Shown: piece by piece, positions 46,000 to 58,800 of the stretch
How positions within the stretch are numbered: position 1 is the first letter of the stretch
Layout of the letters: each line of letters starts with the position of its first letter
Assembly (NCBI GenBank): GCA_026874595.1
Contig: CM049307.1
Coordinates: 4,363,579-4,427,578, forward strand
Origin: Sipunculus nudus
Taxonomy: Eukaryota; Annelida; Sipuncula; Golfingiida; Sipunculidae
Direction of reading: 5' to 3'
DNA length: 64,000 nt
Position numbers and translations under genes: made by a program
The notes under the pieces: model-generated
The model's database searches: none
Seen by the model: only the letters and a program-made list of their open reading frames with translations
Told to the model about the DNA's origin: nothing

Positions 46000-47635
46000 C
46001 TAGACGATCATAGGACAAATGCTTGCCGGAAATTGAAATGGTAGACATACGGACAGAAAGAACAAACTTAATTCGGGTTTCCTATCAATTTAGTGATTTT
46101 CAGAGCGATCGCTGAGAAGCTGTGACCTGTTGAACGACATATATCACAAATAAGAACATGAAAACAGAAATGGCTGGCAACAACCGACATATGGCCAGAC
46201 ATAATGACACACTGACACATCTGAGCTAACAAGTGACTAGATTTTCATATGGAAAAATTATTTAGAAACAGAATGAGCTATAGTTTATGCAGATAAGGTT
46301 CGCAGGTTTGGAGATATGGCAAAAAAATGATACGTTGCACTGGTTCTAGTACAGCGCCCCCTAGTAGCCATATCCCAAAAATGAAAAATCAGTTTCGATA
46401 TTATATAGTGTATGACAGAAGATGTCAAAAAGATTCTTTCAAAACTGTGGTCTGTAGAATGCTATATGTGAGATGCAAGAACGAGCAAGCAGGCGAATTT
46501 GAGGACAACTGACAAACAGACAGACATACTGACAAAGTGACACAGGATTTAGACAAGATCGACGCTTTAATCAGGTAATGGAGAAGACCAAGAGGAAGAG
46601 AATATGCTATAGATAATGTAATTTCGAAGTATATTTTTTGAGATATGGCCAAATCATTATATGTGATGGAGGGGCGATTGCAGCATCCCCTAGCGGCCAT
46701 ATCCCAAAAATTAAAAATCACTTTGGAGATATTATTATCAGACTTACGTTGAACCAGTATCAAAAGGATTCCTGCAAAACTGTGGTCTGTAGAATGCTAA
46801 ATTAAGACACAAGACCCTTCGAGCAGGCGAAATTGAGGACAACTGACAAACAGACAGACATATTGACAAAGTGACACAGGATTGAGACAAGACGCGAATT
46901 AACAAAGTTATGACGAAGATCCAGAGGAAGAAAAGTTATAGTTTGTGTATTTGAGGTTTAATACTTCTGGAGATATGGCTAAAACAAGATATGTTGAGGA
47001 GGTTAGCGCCAAGCGGCTGTATTAAAAAAATGAAAAAAAAACAAATTCGAGATATTAGTGTAGGACTTACAACGTGTTTGTTTCAAAAAGATTCCTATAA
47101 AACTGTGGCCTGTAGGGCAAGATGAATGAAATCTCGAAATATCTCGTTTGACGAGATATTGAAAGAGTTTTGCGAGACTTTAAAAAACTCTTGAAGTACT
47201 TACTGAATGCTACCTTATGCCATAAAAAAACAAGACCTCTCTAGCCTTTAAACTGACAAAGTTAGAAAAATTAGTCCATTGATATTCGAATATCATAACT
47301 TTCCCCAAAAATATGTAATCATGGTCACGGCAAATTTGAGTCAGCTACACTCCAGAAGACAGGCCATGGAATGACGATTAAAATGAGCAACTTTGAAGTA
47401 GATACGACTAATAGTGACAAAGATATAAAGAAACCCCCGTTTTGTATACTTTAGATGACCTTGACCTTTGACCTATATTGACCAAAAACATTAGGCTCCT
47501 GACATTTAAAATTTTCCATCAGCTGTGTAAGTTTGAAAGCGGTTGCCGCAAAATTGCGACCTGTACAGAGGGAACAGACAGACAAACAGACATCCGCGAC
47601 TGACCAACCAGCTTGCCGATTTATTTCCGGCAAGC
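46000..47635 (-). mobile_element. HINE-sat copy without long array, next to USP39
   Basis: On the minus strand it starts T|GCTTGCCGGAAA and ends with inverted TTTCCGGCAAGC, a decayed hairpin and CTAG|T. The body holds single diverged copies of the CAGCGCCCCCTAG segment and GACCTTGACCTTTGACCT tract found in the 1.12-kb array. Its right end is about 115 bp from the USP39 start codon. Confidence 0.7.
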
Positions 47636-47750
47636 AATAAATATATCGAAACACGTATTTTATTCACGAACATACACATACTAATATGTACACACACAGC
47701 TTGAGAAACTCCGCGTGCGGAACCGCGTTTAAGGAGACCCCATAGTAAAC
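47636..47750 (+). promoter_or_regulatory. USP39 5' flank / 5' UTR
   Basis: Only this short, CpG-containing stretch separates the HINE-sat end from the start codon. An in-frame TAA at 47730-47732 closes the frame upstream. No TATA box seen. Promoter assignment is by position. Confidence 0.45.
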
Positions 47751-47811
47751 ATGGCTACAGAACCGGCTGCGAAACGTTTGCGCACAGACAGTTTTAAGCA
47801 ACAGGAGATAG
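47751..47811 (+). CDS. USP39: USP39 coding exon 1
   Basis: MATEPAAKRLRTDSFKQQEI plus one base; donor G|GTAAGT. First ATG after an in-frame stop, in a good context (AACATGG). The KRLR stretch could serve as nuclear targeting. Confidence 0.85.
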
Positions 47812-50800
47812 GTAAGTAGGGCATAATGGCCAATATTGACGAGTGTTTAGGTAAATTTACATTTAACGGACGGATGAAACAAGGTATAATGTTGTATATT
47901 TTGCTATTTGACCAGCTAATGTGCAAACTTGGGGTGAGCGATAATACGAGATACTCGCATTCCATTTTCACTGTGACAGATGGTTGCTGCAGTTAGCAGC
48001 GCTGACATATAGTGATCAAGTGTCAAGCGCTACAGTCTCCGGCGGAGAGAGTTTGGAGCGAGTATAGAATCCGGTCTACATGGACGAGGTTATGAGTGTA
48101 TACGGACGGACGTATAATGAAGTTTAGGATTCATGTAATGGAGAAGGGCAGAACTATAGTCTAGAAACCGGGCTTCAGCCTATCGCCGGTAAAACGGGTG
48201 TCGCATAATAAATTGTTTCCTGGAAAAGGCCGATACATATCATTTTCCTCAGAATTCCCGTATTTAATTTTGCTCATAGCTGGAGTTTATTATATTAGAG
48301 GAGTAGGGGTCCGGGGAACCTGGGTTCCCCGTCTGAACGGGGGTGTGGGGGCGGAGCCCCCACCTAAAGCTTAATTTTCCTGTTAAAATAGTAAATGGTT
48401 TCCCATTTTCGCGATAGATGCCTCTTCAATCGCAGATATAAATGAACAAAACTTGCTCCTGCTGGTATCTCGTCTTCACGGCTCACTTAGTAGCGTGTAG
48501 GGCTCCTAGTCCAGAGATCGCAGGTTCGATTCCCCATTCAGGCGACTTCTGATGCTTAGTAGTTGTTTATGTTAGAAGAGTTGAGTGTAGGGACATCTAC
48601 AGGGAAAATAAGGAGTTAAAATAGGGAATGAGAGGTGACAATTTTATTTATATGTTCCTCAATACAAGCGAAGCCCGCGTTCTATAGTGGCTCCTGGAGA
48701 AGTAAGAGGCATGACGATGTCATACCATCAGGCATGTCATGGCTTATGTTGATTGCTACTAATATGACTCGGAGACGACCCAGTCAGTTTAGACTCATCT
48801 TTGAAATGAAGACCAGATTCTATACTCAGGCCAAGAAGATCAAAATTTGAGCCAATAAAGTCCACTTAGAGCCACAATGACTCTCAAAAAAGACCCCCTT
48901 TTATTAGTGAACCTGTGAGCTTATGCGATGGTGTGGCGTCATCCGTCGTGCGTCGTCTGTACGTTAACCATAGCTATCTCAAAAACGGCAGGAGCTAGCA
49001 TCACCAAATTTTTTGCAAATAATCAGTCATCCAAAAAACTACATCGGATTTTGTTTATTTATTTTCTAACTGCATTTTCTTAGATTTTATAGGGAAAAAG
49101 CTAGAAAAGCTTTAAAAATCTTCTTCTCCGAAACTGTCCAGCCAAATTGTCCAATATTTTACAGAAATGATCCCTGGAACAATCTTTTTCAAGTTTGTTC
49201 GAATGGTTCCAGTTCGTAGATTTTTGGCCGAGTTATAGATGGTTGAACTTTGTTAACTATGCAAAAAAGCATATTAAAATTTAAATATCAGAAATGGCTG
49301 GAGCTATCATCACCAAATTTTATGCCAATGTTGGTCACATAGGTCATATTTGAAATTGAGGTATTGGTGGCGCCAGCTGCATCGGCCTTTTTTGTACAGG
49401 GTCAACAGTGCCTGTATCACACTGAGGGCTACAAAAAACTTCTACTCTGAAACCATATGGCCAAAATGTTTAATATCGCACAGAAATGATCCTAGGGTAG
49501 TGCTTTCTGAAGTTTGTTCAAATGGTCTCTTTTCATTGACTTTTGGCTAAGTTATCGGAAGCTGAATTTAATCATATGCCATAACAGCCCATTTTAGCTC
49601 AGTGGCTACAAAGATCTTCTTCTCAAAAACCACTGGGCCAAATTCTTAAATCTTGCACATTAATTATCCTCAGATGTTGATAATTCAAGTTTGTTCAAAT
49701 GGTTTTGGTTCAGTGCTTTTTGGCTGAGTTAGGGGAAGCTGAACTTAGCCAGTTTGCTGTATGTTCCTATATGAGTTATAAACCTGCGAAACCTTTTTTG
49801 ACTGATGCCACTGAAGCCAGTTTGTTAAATATTTTACAAGAATAATCCCTACCATAATTCTTATAATAATTGTCATTAATGGTTCCACATGAATGATTTT
49901 TGGCTGAATTATGGAGATTGAATTGAGTCATTTTACCATATATGTTTGCTGTGTTATGCTGTTACATCTAGCCTGGCACCAGTTTATCAGCATCTATTAC
50001 ATCATGCCACTAGACATTTAGATTTCAGGTTATCTTTAGTTAATATTGACAAGAAAGTTTTTTTTAAAAGCTTTTAAAAAATTTAGATTTATTATTTAAG
50101 TTATTCATCATACCAGGCAATGTTACAATCAAGGATATTCAGCTCTCTGTGGCTATATAAAGACAACTGAACATGGATTATAAATTATTGGTATCCCTAC
50201 TCAACTTAATTCAAGAATTTGCCATCAGTGAGATATATCTGAATTTTAATTTTGCATTCATTATGCATCCTTAATAATTTTACATATATTCCTGATTTCT
50301 TTTTTATAAAAAGTAAGCTGAAAAGCATTTTGTATTGGGAAAATAAATTTCAAAGTTATTTCAAGTAGGGACCAATTTTGTGTACAGATGGCAGCACTGG
50401 GTTTACCATTGGCAGATTGCCAGTGCCTTGATGTTGGCCATTAGCCAAGATGATGTCAGCTCTATAAATAGTTTTGGCACAGTGCCAGGATTGGAAGAAG
50501 TGCAGCCAGGTAGGGGTCAAGAGTTCACTCAGTGCAGTAGCTGCATTCTATTTATAGCTTTGGAAGACTTTTCACTGCATCATATTTGGCACCAAAGTTC
50601 AGCCTGAATCTATTTATAGCTTTGGCAGACTGCCAACTTTGTCAGATTATGCAATAGGTCAAAAGTTCACTCAGTCTAGCCAGGTGCAGGTCAAGAATTC
50701 ACATAGTGCAGTAGCTTGAGGCAGCAATTTGTCACAGGTCACTTGGGGGCAACTGCCTTACTCACCTAAGCATTGTCAGCCCAGTGCATCAAACTCTGGG

Positions 50801-52821
50801 GAAGTATGATGTATTGGACTGATATTTTGACCTGTCTATGCGTCTTTGATGGTATTCTTATTTACAAGACAGGTGGTGCCACCTACATTGACTTTTGCAG
50901 TGTTAACTTCTGCTTATTTCTACAGAGGAATTTGATACATCAGCCTTAAATTGAGCATGTCTATACATATCAGGTAGCTTTATAGTGTACAAGACTGGTG
51001 GCGCCACCTACAATAATTTTTGCACAGTGTATGTCCCTGCTTATTTCACAGGAGGTGTTTGACATATCAGTCTGCCATTGGGCATATTTATATATCTCTT
51101 CGTTGTATATAAGACTGGTGGTGCCAGCGTCAATCATTGTATCCGCCAAAACAGAGTTTTGCGGATACTATGTTTTCAGTCGGACGCCGACGCTGCCGCC
51201 ATGGCCGCATAGGTTTTTCGGAGAACTCCTTCATAACCACTCGGCAGAATTTTTTAAAATTCAGAATTATGATCGGTCACATGTGAACTGCTGTGCCCTT
51301 ATTTTTGGTTGACCTCTGACCTTTCCTCTCTGCCCAGCATCCATTTGTGTGTCTGTTTCCACACATAAACCCACATATCTCGGGAACCGTTTAACCGATC
51401 AGGCTAAAAATTTTGCACAAATAAAGCCCTTGGAAAGCTGTATAACATACACTAAAAATGGTGGCCCCACCTGCAACCATTTTTGCACAGCGTCCATCTA
51501 TTCATCTGCTTTGGGATAAAATCACTAATATCTCAGAAATCGTTTGACTTTTCCACCTGAAATTTTGCAGGTTTATACATCCTGGACAGCTTTCTCTAAT
51601 TATTAAAGGTGGCGCCACCTACATTCACGTTTACTCTGCAGACATCCAAGCTCATATCTCGGTAACCGTTTGACCGATTGAGCCAAAATTTTGCATGTGT
51701 ATAGATCTCACATTGCTCTTCATTATAGGCATAACTGGTGGCGCCACCTGCAACCATTTATGCACAGCGTTCCTCTATTCATCTGCCTTGGGATAGAATC
51801 ACTCATATCTCAGCAGTGGTTTGACTTTTCCACCTGAAATTTAGCAGGTTTATACTTCTTGGACAGCTCTCTTGATTTTATGACAGATGACAGGTGGCGC
51901 CACCTACATTCACATTTACTCTGCAGACATCCAAACTCATATCTCGGGAACCGTTTGACCGATTGGGCCAAAATTCTGCTTGTGTATAGATATCACATAG
52001 CACTTCATCATAGGCAAAACTGGTGGTGCCACCTGCAACCATTTATGCACAGCATCCATCTGTTCATCTGCCTTGGGATAAAATCACTCATATCTCAGCA
52101 GTGGTTTGACTTATCCACCTGAAATTTAGCAGGTTTATACATCCTGGACAATTTTCTCAATTTTATGACAGGTGGCACCACCTACATTCAGGTTTACGCT
52201 GCAGACATCCATTCTAATATATAACACACATCACTCTTTTTCACTTGCCACTTAATCCATGCCTCACTTACCTGTCCCACTCTGATTTCTGCAGATATAC
52301 ATAGTCGCTTGTCGACTACCCATATTCTAGTTTAAAATGTCCTAGTATGAAACTTGCAGGTCCGAAACATCCATTTTGCTGAAATCATAATGACTAAGGT
52401 ACATATGCAGGACTTTAGAGGATCATTATTAAATTTAAAAAATAAACCTCCATTCATTCTCCGAATCTTTGCACAGGTTCGCATTAGGCCTGTAGGCCTT
52501 GTATTATTATACATGTATATTACTTTAATAATGAATACCATAAAGATAAGACAACTATAATAAATAGTTAAACAAACCTTAGGTAACACTTAAATCACCT
52601 GCACCAAGGGGTAATACATGACAAGTATGAAAGTGATGACACTTATCACTTACTGTATACATGTTTACAGTAAGAGAGGGAAAAGAGAAATTAGAGAAAG
52701 AAAGAAAAGATGATTGGCTGAGAGAGAAGAATTATGAGAAAAAAAGGTGATTGGATGAGAAAGAGGGAAAGATAGAAAGACAGAAAAAGAGAAATTTTGA
52801 TAAATAAAAAAGGTGATTGGA

Positions 52822-52860
<39 letters not shown>

Positions 52861-55800
52861 AAATATTTATATTATACTCAGATAAAACATTTATAATTAG
52901 TTGGAAATTCACGAAAAAGGGTGTAAGTAAAAAGTATATGCAAGGAAAATATGCAAGGAAATAGTAATATTTTGCACTTGTGTGAGTTGGTATGGACTAG
53001 GGTGTGAGTTGGTCTGGCTTAGGGTGCTAGTTGGTACAATTGTGGTGTGATTTGTCCCGGTTGTGAGTTTGTATGGAGTGAGTTGACATGGTGTGAGTTG
53101 ACAAAGGTGCAAGTTGACTGGAAATCATTTTGATCATAAGGATTGGGAACGAACAGAATGATTATTATAAAATGTGTAACACTTAAAATTTCTTGTATCA
53201 CAAGGAAACATTTGAAAGTCAATGTTGCACCAACATACAGAAAGTTTGCAAATATAAATGCTAATCAGTGGTCTTTATTCTGTAAAATGTGCAATCAAAG
53301 GAAGTCTTCATGGTTTTTTCCCAATTTGTATGTGGTACAGGATAGTAAGTAGCCTAAAGCTAGGCCACTGTGACAACCTCTGTTAGTGGTAGTGTTATGT
53401 CCTGCTAGTTAAGAACCAGGCGGTCACACAAAGCTGGTTAGATTTGGTACACAATTTATTATCCCCTCGCAAAGAAGTTGTGAAGGGGATATAGGAATGC
53501 CTTCGTTTGTGCATCCGTCCTGAATTGGCTTCTGGATTGATTTCAAGCGAAACCATTGGACCAAAACCTTTTATCTTGCTGATATGGCTCGACCACACAT
53601 GGATGAGGACCCCTAACAATTTTGGGTCACAGGGTCAAAGGTCAAAGTAAGAGAGCAACCCTTCTCATTTTCACACTGTGTTATACACCCATTCTTATTA
53701 TGCGCCATGCGAGGGGATGCTCTTCTTTGTGGTGCCCTTGATTGATATGGAAGGGATGTAACCTTGTTTCATCAAAAAACTCTTGATTAAGCTTACAATG
53801 TACACAAAATGTGGTAGATCATTCTACAGTGACTCAGTGTTACTTGCTTTTGTTTCATGAAGGCCTAACTATTTTTGTATCTCTTTTAAAGTCTTGTTAT
53901 ATTTATATGATCTCACATTTTTTTCAGAGACTCCAGTTAAGATCTCTGTTGAAGACAAGAGAAGTCGGAACTGCCCTTATCTAGATACAATCAACAGGTA
54001 ATATTGTATTCTGTTTGTATCTTGATACAGTTTACAGGTATTGTACACTGTGCATCTTGATTTATTCAACAGGTAATTGTATTCGTTTTGGCAGATACTA
54101 TGTTTTGACCGGGTTCCACTGCCTCCGCGTTCGTTTCCGGAGAACTCCTCTGAGACTACTGGACGGATTTTTCCGAAACTTACACCAGTTATCAGGTCAC
54201 ATGTGAACTGGTGCCTAACCAATTTGACCTGGTTCCGCTGCCGCCGCGTTCGTTTCCGGAGAACTCCTCTGAGACTACTGGACAGATTTTTCCAAAACTT
54301 ACACTAGTTATCGGGTCACATGTGAACTGGTACCTAACCAATTGGCCTTGACCTCTGACCTTTCGTCTCTGCCCAGCATCCATTTGTGCATCTGTTTCCA
54401 CACATAAACCCACATATCTCGGGAACCGTTTGTACAAATGTGGCCCATGGATAGCTTTATAACATACCCAAAAAATGGTGGCGCCACCTGCAGACATTTT
54501 TGCACAGCGTCCATCTGTTTGTCTGCCTTGGGTTAAAATCACTCATATCTCTGCAGTGGTTTGACCAAATTACTTGAAATTCTGCATGCGTATACATCCT
54601 GGATAGCTTTCTTGATTTTATGACAGGTGGTGCTAGCTTCATTCACGTTCATGCTGCAGACATTAATGCTTACATCTCCGGACTCGTTGACTGATCAGGA
54701 AAAAAGTTTTACACAAATGTAGCCCTTGGATAACTTTATAACATACACAAAAATCCTGGCTCCACCTGCAGCCATTTTTGCACAGCGTCAATCTGTTTGT
54801 CTGCTGTGGGATAAAATCACTTATATTTCTGCAGTGGTTTGACCAAATCACCTGAAATTTTGCATGTGTATACATCTTGGATAGTTTCTTGTTCAAATAA
54901 CAGGTAGCATCACCTACAATCATGTTTAAGTGGCAGACATCCATTCTAATATGTAACATATGTAACTCTATTTCCCCTTGCCACTCAATCCATGCCTCAC
55001 TTCACCCGTCCTACTCTGATTTTGGCGGATACACATGGTCGCTTGTCGACTACCCGTATTCTAGTTTGTTATTTTGTGGTTAATTATGTGTGCATTCCTG
55101 GAGACAGGAGTCAGGAAAGGGATACAGTGATACTGAGTAAACCTCATAGGTCAAAAGTCTTACTTTGTCTTTTAAACTGTATGGATAGAAATGATAAATT
55201 TCAAAGCAGTATTAAGAGTAATATGTTATGTGGCCAATGTCTGTTATTCTGATCTCTGGTTATCATTATATCTGTGTGAGCACTTTTGGGTGGGAACATG
55301 TACAATGTGATTTTGAGAAGCTGTGAATTATTGTTTGGATGTTGTCTCACATTAATTCTAACAGAATTAAACCTTTCAGGTCAGTTTTGGACTTTGATTT
55401 TGAAAAACTGTGAGCTATTGTTGTCCTGCATTATTTCTAATAAAATTGAACATTTCAGGTCAGAGTTGGACTGTGCTTTTGAAAAACTGTGAGCTATTGT
55501 TGTCCTGCATTATTTCTAATAAAATTGAACATTTCAGGTCAGAGTTGGACTTTGCTTTTGAAAAACTGTGAGCTATTGTTGTCCTGCATTATTGCTAACA
55601 AAATTTATAATTTCAGGTCAGTGTTGGACTTTGCTTTTGGAAAAACTGTGAGCTATTGTTGTCCTGCATTATTTCTAATAAAATTGAACATTTCAGGTCA
55701 GAGTTGAACTTTGATTTTGAAAAGCTGTGAGCAAATGTTGCCATGCATTATTTCTCATAAAATTGATCTTTTCAGGTCAGAGTTGGACTTTGATTTTGAA

Positions 55801-58800
55801 AAGCTGTGAACCATTGTTGTCCAACATTGTTGTCTGTAATTCTGATCTCTGTTTATTATTATGATATCTGTGTAAGCACTATTGGGTGGGAACATGTACT
55901 ATATGCTTTTTAGAAGTTGTGAACTGTTGTTGTCCTTCATTATTGCTAATAAAATTGAACATTTCAGGTCAGTGTTGGACTTTGATTTTGAGAAGCTTTG
56001 TTCTGTATCACTGTCTCACCTCAATGTCTACGCCTGCCTTGTCTGTGGCAAGTACTTTCAAGGTAAGACATTCTGCATTCAGAGTCAGCGTAAGCAGAAA
56101 TTTACATAAATATTTAAGCTTAGTATGATATTATAAGATCCATTAAATTATTTAACATACATTGTACAAAACTACATTTTTTCAATTTTTCTGTCCCTTG
56201 GTAACATTGCAGATGTGGATCCAGGGGTGGGGGGTGGGGGTCCAGATGTGCTTTTCCAGCCTCTGCAAGCTTTTTTTTAAAGGTTTCAGACCAATTCCTG
56301 GACCCCCTTTTGCAGAACAAGGGACCTTTTCCAGGGATTTCGGTAACCCGTAGGTACGGGTCCCTGATGCATGATTTTCACTAAGGATGCATAAGCTTTA
56401 GGCTAAATGGGTCCCGCGGGACTCTTGAAATTATTTCTTATTCAACAGTCATTTTATACTGTTGAACAGTCAGTATCCAGGCAGCTTCGATGGCTGTACC
56501 AATGCCCATGACATGTGTGGTAGCCTTCCCATTGTAAACAAGAAAATGAACCGTGGGCGATAAAGAAGCTCGCGCAATGCAGGCTGGGAATGAGGGCACC
56601 TGGTTCGCTTAAAATGAATATTAAAACAAGAGTGAACTTTCATATTGTTCCATATTTACCGCATGAAACGTCGAGAAAGGTGAATTCAGGTCGATTAACT
56701 GCCCCGGCAGCGTTCGCGCAAGGGAAGCAGGGAACCATTTTTCACTGCGTGCTGTTATTACCACATATTTACCATAACGTTTTAGTGAATGCAGGGTTTA
56801 TGCTGACGATTAAATCAGATAATGCACCATGCAATGTTTGAAAGGCCAGCTCCGATGAACATGTCATTATCTGTGATGAAAATTAAAAGCTTACACAAGA
56901 TATGATGTAGCCAGGTGGCAGTTGGGTGTCACAAACCACGTTCTTCAGAGCGTTGAAACGAGTTGGAAAAGCTGGAATTTGGCGATTGATTCCAGCAAAG
57001 AATAGCAGGTGACATTCCTTAACCTTGTTAAACTTTTTCAAAGAAAATAAATCGGTCTTTTTTATGTAATTAAGATTTTTGTCCATCTATATTCGGGGGG
57101 CTCTTGCATTTTGGAATAGCGGCTGTCAGTGCCGGTTTGTCATGTCACAAATATATTAAATATTAAACATAATTTTCCGGGCTTCATTGTTGATCAACAT
57201 GGTTTAAATTGTAACCTAGCAGATTTATTTGTTAGCATTTGCGTTTCTGTTTAATAAATAAATTTGATTTCAGATACTAAGAAGTTCATTCAATTAAAAG
57301 AGTATTTGGAATAAGCTTGTGTATTTTTCCCTATCAGTAATATGTATACCTGCATGCTTACACATACCACAAGAGTACAAATATGTTTTTAAAAGGATCA
57401 TTATACCAAAGCCCTGTGTAAGATCCTATTGTTAATTAAATGGCTTGGAGCACAAATGATAATATATGACATTTTCTTAAGAACAAAGCAAACATAAAAA
57501 ATATTTGTTTTAAATATATATCATAATTGCCAACATATATATATATATACACACTAGGTGCTATATATAGCTTTCCTTTGCCAGGACAATCAGGCCTCCT
57601 AAAATTTATGCAGGACTCTTGACAATTTTGATAGGACCCTTGAAAATTTATACCTATGGGTCCCAGACTCTTAAAAATTTTAGCCTTGCGAAACCCCTGC
57701 TTTTCTTAGGCTTTGTCAGTAGTTCTTTTTGTGTGAACCCTCCTTTTTTAGAAATCCTGGATCCACCCCTGCATTGATTATGCTTAATATTATTAAATAA
57801 TAGTTGACTTGAGGTAAAGGAACCCAAATATTCCTATTTAAGTTGTGATATGGTGGTGAGACAATCAGTCATTATGAATATATGCTTTAAAGACAAACAT
57901 TAAAAGTGTGTGAATCACAGAGTGACTACAACACTGGTACTCTAATGTAATGTGAATCCATTATGCTTGATACCAAGGGATAAATAGTGCTTGTGCATGG
58001 TGTGATGCTTATATATTCCACAGCTATACAACGTATACAGTCAAACTTGATTTACTGTTCTCCTGTTGACAGGTCGGGGTCTGAAGTCTCACGCATACAC
58101 CCACAGTGTTCAGGACGGCCACCATGTGTTCCTCAACCTGGAGTCCAAGAAGTTCTACTGTCTGCCGGACAGCTACCAGATCATTGACCAGTCATTGGAG
58201 GACATTGTGGTAGGAGCATTATTATTCAGTCATTTTACATTATGTACAAGCCACACAACATAGACACATCAGTGTTGTAAAGCAGCATGTATAACATCAC
58301 TAATGGCATATACATTTGGCACAGGTATCCTCTGACACTAATTAGTTGTATAATTAACAGAAAATTAAATGTTGTTTCAGATTTGGATTTGAAATATCAG
58401 AAAATAATTCATATTTCTTCTTTTAATACACATATGTCTATTCAGCATTAAATTTATAAAACATTGTAAATCTTGTTAGATATCTTGCCTATGCAGGTAT
58501 TCCTAAGCAACATATTTTTTAGCGAACCTGTGAGCTTATGCGATGGCGCAGCGTCGTCCGTCCATCGTCAGCCGTCCACCGTCCAGGGCTGGCTTTCTGC
58601 CGTCCATGGCTGTAAGTCAGAAACCTTCTGAGCTAGCAGCTCCAAATTACATGTAAGAATTAGTCACATGTGAAACTTGGTGTCCTGGAGCTAATTATTG
58701 GGTATCTGCATTAATTTAGATTTTATAGAGAAAAAGCTTAAAAACCTTTAAAAATCTTCTTCTCTGAAACTGTCCAGCCAAATTGTCCAATAATTCACAG

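Noticed and set aside
48473-48544. Functional tRNA gene
   Set aside because: B box is good but acceptor, anticodon and T stems do not pair; kept only as a tRNA-like remnant.
57987-58263. ORFs across USP39 exon 4 read into the introns
   Set aside because: Only the part between 58073 and 58209 in the USP39 frame is coding; the rest is intron.
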